A stretch of DNA of 64,000 nt from Blepharisma japonicum (Eukaryota > Ciliophora > Heterotrichea > Heterotrichida > Blepharismidae), in assembly GCA_949751835.1 (NCBI GenBank), contig CATKHK010000138.1, forward strand, positions 1 to 64,000, read 5' to 3'. Under the pieces are notes generated by a model. The model did no database searches and had not been told where the DNA came from. It saw nothing but the letters and a program-made list of their open reading frames with translations. The first letter of the stretch is position 1, and each line of letters opens with the position of its first letter. Shown in pieces: positions 58,179 to 64,000 of the stretch. Both the position numbers and the translations under genes were made by a program.

Positions 58179-59921
58179 ATGAATCAAAAGAAGTGCTTCG
58201 AGCCAGACTGCAAAAATGAAGTTGAGTATGCATGCAAATGCACCTCTCTTGAATCTTTCTTCTGTGAGCTGCATATCCAAGGGCATATTAAAAAGAAAAT
58301 AGTTGGCAGGGATCATTCAGTTGACTCTATTTTTGTAGAGCCTAATGAAGAGACAAAGCAAGCTGTTCTTAGATTTCTTATGAAAGAAGATTCAAAGTAT
58401 AAGAAGCTAAAGAAGTTAATTATAGATTCATTTAATCAGCGTCTAGCTAATTTAGGAGAAGAAGTAAGACAATACTCTAGAAATTTAGATACATTTTCAG
58501 CTAATATAGGAAATCTGGTTTTAAAAATTTGCAAAGCTAAAAAATTGTTAAAGTCAAACCGAGACTCAATTTCAGAGTTATTGACTTTACAGCCTGAAGA
58601 AGCTGTAAACAAAGTAAAATCGATAATCTCAGCCGAAAAGGATTGGTATAATGTTGCAAAGTTGTTTCATATATACAGTAAAAACTTAGAAAGTTCAATT
58701 GCATCTTTCGTTAATAAGAGATTTCAAACATTTCTTAATACTATGCTCTCCAATAAAGAAAGCAGTATTGAAGCAAATAATAAAACTATAAATTCGGCTA
58801 GGATTAAGGTAGCAAACATTGAGGATTCGACTTCTTTAAAAGCAAATGAGTACAGTGAGAGTTTAAAAGAGCTTCAAAATTTAATAAGATTCAAAATAGA
58901 GAATGAGAGTGAGGCAAGGCTGCTTAATTCTAAAATAAAATCCATTACTAGTGATATCAACAGTAAACTCGAAAAAATAGAAAGCCAATTAAATCTTATG
59001 AATATTAATGTCTTAAGACATAAAACAGCTGAGTTCTTGAGTAGACCAAACAATCGAGAATTAGAGATGGATTTCAGAGCAACTTGCTCAGCGTACCATA
59101 ACAATTCTAGTTTTTATGATCCAATGCTAGTGCAAGCTTACCAAGATTATCTTAATGCTTACCAACAAAAGACATCTCTTTATAATCTTAGAGAGAAGAA
59201 TAAGAGAACTGAAGTAACTATTTATATCACTGAAACTGAAACCAAAGAAGTCAAAATCTTGCAGACTCCAGAACCACTAGACCATTTCACTTGCATAACT
59301 CAACTTCCGAATGGCAAGCTATTCTGTTTTGGTAATTGACAACTTTCTGGAATTACATTGCTATTTGATGTGAATGGTAGAGTCAAAGTGCTGCCATCTG
59401 GAACTCATTGCTTTGACTCATCATGTATCTATTTCAACAACAGCGTCTATTGCTTTGGAGGATATGATGGGAATTATTTAACTCTATCTAGTAGATTTGA
59501 TTTGGATCAAAATCGATGAATTCAATTAATTCCATTGCCAAAAGCTGATTTTAGATGCAATAGTATAATATTTAATGGGGATATTTTGATTTCTGGATAT
59601 AAAAATAGAAATCTTTGGCTATACACAATTGATATTGACTCTTTCTCAACAATTCCTTATGCGTTTGCAGAAGATAAAGGAAAGATCCTGATAAATGCAG
59701 AGAGACTGTATTTAATTGAATATAATGGATCAATCTATGAAAGCGAAATTGGAAGTGATACGAAGTGGAAAAGAATAGCAGACATATATATAAAATTTGC
59801 TGATCAAGTGTATTGTTCATATAACAAAGGAGGAATATACATTGGGATAATAGATGAATACCATGTTATAGAGTACTTCAAGTTTGATTTGAATGCAAAG
59901 AGACTGATTAGATTAAAGTAA
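58179..59921 (+). CDS. Cys-His coiled-coil / Kelch-type protein
   Basis: 580 residues from ATG 58179 with TGA as Trp at two sites (FGN-W-QLSG, QNR-W-IQLI). Residues 1-45 are the Cys/His cluster (CFEPDCKNEVEYACKCTSLE, then CELHIQGH). About 50-375 is long coiled-coil helix with the shared marker LLTLQPEEAV. Residues about 376-580 hold Kelch/beta-propeller blades (QLPNGKLFCFGN, IYFNNSVYCFGGYDG, LYTIDIDSFSTIPY). The first half matches the middle of the kinase-TPR protein (52329-55613); the last blades match the start of the gene at 61679. By layout it is a scaffold, with no enzyme domain. Confidence 0.85.
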
Positions 59922-60180
59922 TTATAAAATGGTTAGTTAAAAGTAATTTTTAATGCTTTTGAAATATAAATGTTAAGGATAGTTAATTCTTATAATAGTT
60001 TTCGCAATTGTTACTGCATAATTATCTAGTAATCACATCCTTTTAATTAAGGACAGGGAATAAATTGGAATAACTTTCTGATAATGCTGTATATCACCTA
60101 TTTCTGACCGTAAACCTGCATTTTGTTCTGATAACTGGCTCTTCAAAGCTATAAATTTTCTCTTGTAATAAATGTTTTAT
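59922..60180. other. AT-rich spacer
   Basis: No gene or coding trace seen; 3' flank of the Kelch gene. Confidence 0.4.
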
Positions 60181-60790
60181 TACTATAGATACTTTAGATA
60201 AGTTTATTTTCAAGTGTCCCAATGTTTGGTATTAGAATAATTTTGCTGTTGTTGTTGCAATTTTTCAATTTTTCTTTTATAATTATTTTCATTAATAGCA
60301 ATCTGCTTTTTTTCAGCTAAAGCAGCTATTTCTTGTTTTTAATCTTTTATTTCTTTATTGAAAGTATCATTAATGTTGTTTCTCAGACCTAAATTTTCAT
60401 TTTCCAAATCAGATTTGCGAAAACATTGACTTTTTGGCAGATTGGTTACTCAAATTTTGAATCTGTTATTTTCTCTTTCTAAAGCTAAATTGGAAGTCTA
60501 AATTTCTATATATTATTTGAATGGTTTATCTTTATTCAACACTATCACAATTAATTTGATTTTTAAGCAGGTGCTCCGCATTTTTAGATTTTATATAATC
60601 TTTTTTTTCTCAGTTCTGTGAATCTATTATTAAGCTCTATTGCACAAATTCAATAATCTTTCATAGTGGATTCTTGAGTGCTTAAAATTACTTCTTTTTC
60701 CTCCACTTTTGTTTTAACTCATTAATTTCTTCTTGATACTTTTTCTCCAGGCTGTGCTCAGCTTATTAATCTTTTTTGGTACTTTTTTAA
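60181..60790 (-). pseudogene. Second coiled-coil protein relic
   Basis: Coil-like pieces in changing frames: EHSLEKKYQEEINELKQK (about 60760), KVEEKEVILSTQESTMKDY (about 60700), then SDLENENLGLRNNINDTF and QEIAALAEKKQIAINENN with KIEKLQQQQQNYSN (60410-60230). They are broken by at least three TAA/TAG and two frameshifts; TGA still falls where Trp would fit. Probably the same family as the relic at 56820-57180. Confidence 0.5.
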
Positions 60791-60847
60791 ATATTAAGCA
60801 CAGATAATTTCAAACTTGCAGGTGATTTTGAATCTAATTTATTTTTT

Positions 60848-61345
60848 TGGCTGGCTACCGATAACTTTGCATACACTGGACCATTAATTGATGGAGTCTT
60901 TAATTTAGGACTCGATTATCTGAATTATCCATCTTTTATTGAGTCTTTGTATTATGATGGTATTATAGACTGGCCTTCTTTTGCTTTATATTTGAACGAT
61001 ATAAATAATAATAAAGCTGGTATTGATTCAATGCTTTTTCTTGGAAGTGCAGATCTAAAACCTTATAAAGGTGATGGTTGATGGTTTGACATTGATATTT
61101 ATGCATATGAGGATTTTATTAATTCTCATGGTTGTGATAACATTTCAAATATAATAGAATGCAGTGATACCAATATTACAAATTATCCTTGAATATGATT
61201 TGAATTGAGTAGAGAAATAATGTATATTGATAGTTCAGCATATCTTAAATACAACAATGAAGCTAATAAAGTAGTTATGCTTCTTATGCCGACTAGTAGT
61301 GTATCTTGAGTATTAGGAAGCTCGTTTTTAAGACAATCCATATAA
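60848..61345 (+). pseudogene. Pepsin-like aspartic protease fragment, C-terminal lobe
   Basis: A 165-codon frame without an ATG, with TGA as Trp at four places (GDG-W-W-FDI, NYP-W-I-W-FEL, SVS-W-VLG). The order fits the pepsin family: YTGPLIDGVFNLGLDYLNYP, SMLFLGSADLKPYKGDG, EIMYIDSSAYLKYN, and the C-terminal hallmark VLGSSFLRQ, then a TAA. The N-terminal lobe with the first catalytic Asp is missing, so it cannot be active. The 3' end looks truncated or shifted just after FLR. Confidence 0.6.
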
Positions 61346-61409
61346 CAACTCCTTTTATTTTGACTCCTTATAATGATTTATATTGTATTTACGATATTTT
61401 TAAAAGAAA

Positions 61410-61658
61410 CCATGACTGCCGAAATGGTCCTCAAATAACTTTAATTGTGACAATATAAATAAGTATCCAAATATAACGTTTTTTATGGGTAAACAATCAT
61501 TTTTGCTTTCTCCTGAAAGATACTTACAGTATAATTCCTCAATTGGTGAATATAGGTTATATCTTGATTTCCTGACTAGTTTCCGTTTGAGCACGAAGTG
61601 CTTAACTTGAGCATATATATTCTGCATAAGACCAAAATTTATTTTTATTATAAGTTAA
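61410..61658 (+). pseudogene. Second, shorter aspartic protease fragment
   Basis: An 83-codon frame (WSSNNFNCDNINKYPNITFF, GKQSFLLSPERYLQYNSS) that matches the same part of the pepsin C-terminal lobe as the end of the fragment at 60848-61345 (disulfide Cys, 'YPxITF', 'xLxPxxYL'). It is therefore a tandem second copy, not a continuation. An antisense ATG frame at 61627-61400 is its shadow. Confidence 0.5.
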
Positions 61659-61678
61659 ATTATTTTCTTTAATCTCCA

Positions 61679-64000
61679 TTATTGCTGAATAGATAGCTGG
61701 AGCTTGACAACTATAGCGGCTGCTACTTCCTGGAGCTCATTTTCTTCTTTTTCTATTTGCTCAATTGCCCTGATAATCTCATCATCAATTAAACTAAGGC
61801 TATCAACTGCTGCTCAAAGAATTTGCATATGCTTAGCCTTGACCATTTTCTCTTTATCTTCAATTTCTTTGAAGAGCTCTCTATTAGTTTGAAAAGCATT
61901 TTTAAGACTCTTAAACTCTTCTTTGGTATCAACAGCTCTTTTCTGCAAATTATAAAGCTTTTGAAGCAATTCAATGCAATATTGACTTAAATTTTTATTT
62001 TGAATGTTAATATTTCTTTTCAAAGAGTTTTCTTGGAGGTCTCTCTTTATTAAAGTTATCGGATTTTTTTGCATTGCTTGCATTAATTGATATGCCTCAT
62101 TAAACTTTTGAAGGGCATCTGTCTCTTGACCAAGATAATCAAGCAGTTTAGCACTATAGCAGAATTCCAAAATACTATTAGAATTTATTTCTATCGCTCT
62201 ACTATAACATTCCATTGCTTCAGGCTTTTTGTTTATATCATAAAGAGAATTTCCTTTGTAAATGTAAATATCAGGATTGTTGCAGTCATTTTTAAGATCA
62301 CCAATTAATTCGTCATAGCATTCTATTGCATCAAGGTTTTTACCCAACTTATGCAAAGCGCATCCTTTATGTATAAGACAAGCTTGCATATCATGCTTTG
62401 CTTTGAGAGCTGCATCATAGCACTCAACTGCTTCAAGATTTCTCCCTAAGTGCATCAAAGCGCAGCCTTTATTGAAGTAAGCATCTCCATATTCAGGATT
62501 GAATTTAATGGCTTCACTATAGTACTCAATTGCTTCAAGATATCTGCTCAAAGACTTTAGGACGTTTCCTTTGTTGAAGTAAGCATCTGCAAATTGAGGG
62601 TTGAGCTTGATTACTTGGTCATAACACTCTACTGCTTCAGACTTTTTATCCAATTCAAGTAGAGCTAATCCTTTTTGATTAAAAATAGAAGAATTATTAG
62701 GCTCAAGTTTGATTACTTCATTATAGCAATCTATTGCTTCAAGATTTCTGACTAATTTATGGAGAGCATCTCCTTTTTTAGAGTAAAAAATCGCATTCTC
62801 AGGATTTAATTTAATTGCTTGGCTATAGCATTCAATTTCTTCGAGAGTTTTGCCTATTTCGTGTAAGCCATATCCTTTTTGTAGATAATTTTCAGCGTTG
62901 CAAGGATCCAGTTTGATTGCCTCGTTATATGCATCTATTTTTTCAAGTATTCTTAAAAATTCATCAGGTGAATATTCATGATTTTTGTAAGAAAGGAGAT
63001 AAGAGTAGCCAAATTCGATATATGCTTTGTAGGAATCTATTGCTTCAGGAAATCTTTCCATATCCAATAGAACCTCTCCTTTACCGCAGCAAGCTCAATA
63101 ATCCTCCGGGTCAAGTTTGATTATATTGTCATAGCATTCTATTGCTTCAAAATTTCTACCTAACTTATATAGAGCAAACCCTTTATTCTCATAAGCACTA
63201 ATATCTTGAGGATCAAGCTTGATTGCTTCATCATAGCATTCTATCGCTTCAAGAATTTTGCCAAATTCAAGCAAGATATTACCTTTGTAAATATAAATAA
63301 AAGCATTATCAGGATCAAGCATGATTGATTCATTACAAAATTCAATTGTCTCAAGTTTTTTACCCAAATCATCATAAGAGTTTTTTTTACCAATTTGAAT
63401 ATAAGTAGCAATATCATTATTAATATCATCACGGCTGCGAAGCTTTATGGCTTGATTATAGCATTCAATAGCCTCACGCTTCCTCCCTAACTTATACAGA
63501 GCAAGCCCTTTTCAAACATAGGCAAGAGAATAATAAGGGTCGAGCTTGATTGCTTCGCTACCGCAATCTATTACTTCAAGAATTCTATCCATTTGATAAA
63601 GAGCATTACTTTTTAGATTGTAATTATTTGTAGCAGAAGGATTAGATTCGATTTTCATTGTGCACATTTCTATTAATCCAAGCTGATTGCCTAGATTATG
63701 AAGAGAGTCATTGTTTTTGAAATTGAGCTCAACTATTTGGTTATTGCAATTTATTGCTTCAATTTTTGATCCTATTCTTCTAATTGCTCCATATTTATCA
63801 TAGTAACCATTTTGAATGAGAGATTTTTGTTTTAAATCAAACTTGTAATATTCTCTGATACATTTCCTATCAATAGTTGAGATAAAAATTCCTCCCTTAT
63901 TATAAGAACAGAGAAGTTGATTATAATCGCAATAACATCTCTCTTCGGTAGTAATTGCTGAATTTGTTATTTGCGTCCAAGCATACTCATCCATAATGTC
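61679..64000 (-). CDS. Kelch / TPR mosaic protein, 5' end outside window
   Basis: The frame is open from the right edge to TAA 61679 (773 codons) with TGA as Trp at three sites (AYV-W-KGL, PEDY-W-ACC, QIL-W-AAV). The first about 60 residues match the last Kelch blade of the 58179 gene (LLCSYNKGGIFISTIDR, YYKFDLKQKSLI), so the ATG at 63994 is probably internal. About 15 TPR units follow (EAIECYNQAIKL, NKGFALYKLGRNFEAIECYD), then a helical coiled-coil end (ELQEVAAAIVVKLQLSIQQ). The missing start may carry the Cys/His coiled-coil module of its relatives. It is a scaffold by layout. Confidence 0.85.

Noticed and set aside
1-64000. Telomere repeats or rDNA marking a chromosome end
   Set aside because: No C/T-rich terminal repeat at either edge; both edges cut through open genes.

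Overview
The window looks like nuclear DNA of a heterotrich ciliate, and the closest known pattern is Blepharisma. Three things in the sequence support this. (1) In-frame TGA is read as tryptophan throughout. At least a dozen genes are whole only if TGA is sense, and the TGAs fall on conserved Trp positions such as the 'LPW' and 'FDW' of casein kinase 1, 'WIDLELTGL' of oligoribonuclease and 'NKWNCGTWMD' of glycogen debranching enzyme. TAA (mostly) and TAG are the only stops. (2) Introns are rare and only 15-16 nt long (GTA...TAG). I place five, and removing each one restores a frame. (3) The DNA is AT-rich with dense, short-spaced genes; convergent genes are sometimes only 11-53 bp apart or overlap. 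I saw no telomere, tRNA or rRNA.

Layout. 1-8.1 kb (minus strand): a family of secreted cysteine-rich proteins. One copy runs off the left edge, one copy is complete (5617-8125), and a third lies between them, broken by TA-flanked insertions that resemble internal eliminated sequences (IES). 9.5-19.5 kb: one 3331-residue surface protein with about 30 cysteine-rich repeats, a REJ-like region, a degenerate GPS site and five C-terminal membrane segments. 19.8-24.1 kb: a small orphan, a granulin, a SET-domain methyltransferase with a signal-like N-terminus, and a casein-kinase-1. 25-31.8 kb: housekeeping genes, namely a CDK7-like kinase, a CCCH/Schlafen-type fusion, NOC3 (ribosome biogenesis), a PRP24/SART3-type U4/U6 factor, and a J-protein. 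33-36.4 kb: a calcium-dependent kinase converging on a CaMKK/GRIK-type kinase. 37.4-45 kb: two unknown proteins, oligoribonuclease, and a glycogen debranching enzyme with a CBM48-like insert. 45.5-51.6 kb: a three-finger CHHC protein, two RING/B-box proteins, a small lipidated-looking protein and a serine-rich unknown. 52.3-64 kb: three related mosaic genes that share and shuffle kinase, Cys/His coiled-coil, Kelch and TPR modules. Between them lie gene relics, including two coiled-coil relics and two aspartic-protease fragments.

How the genes fit together: these are mostly independent single genes; ciliates of this type have no operons. The recurring themes are surface Cys-rich receptors, calcium and kinase signalling, RNA metabolism (PRP24, NOC3, oligoribonuclease, CHHC, CCCH) and glycogen breakdown. 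The accessory parts are the two ends of the window, where tandem families, relics and IES-like insertions concentrate. All protein names rest on motif recognition by eye; no search was run.
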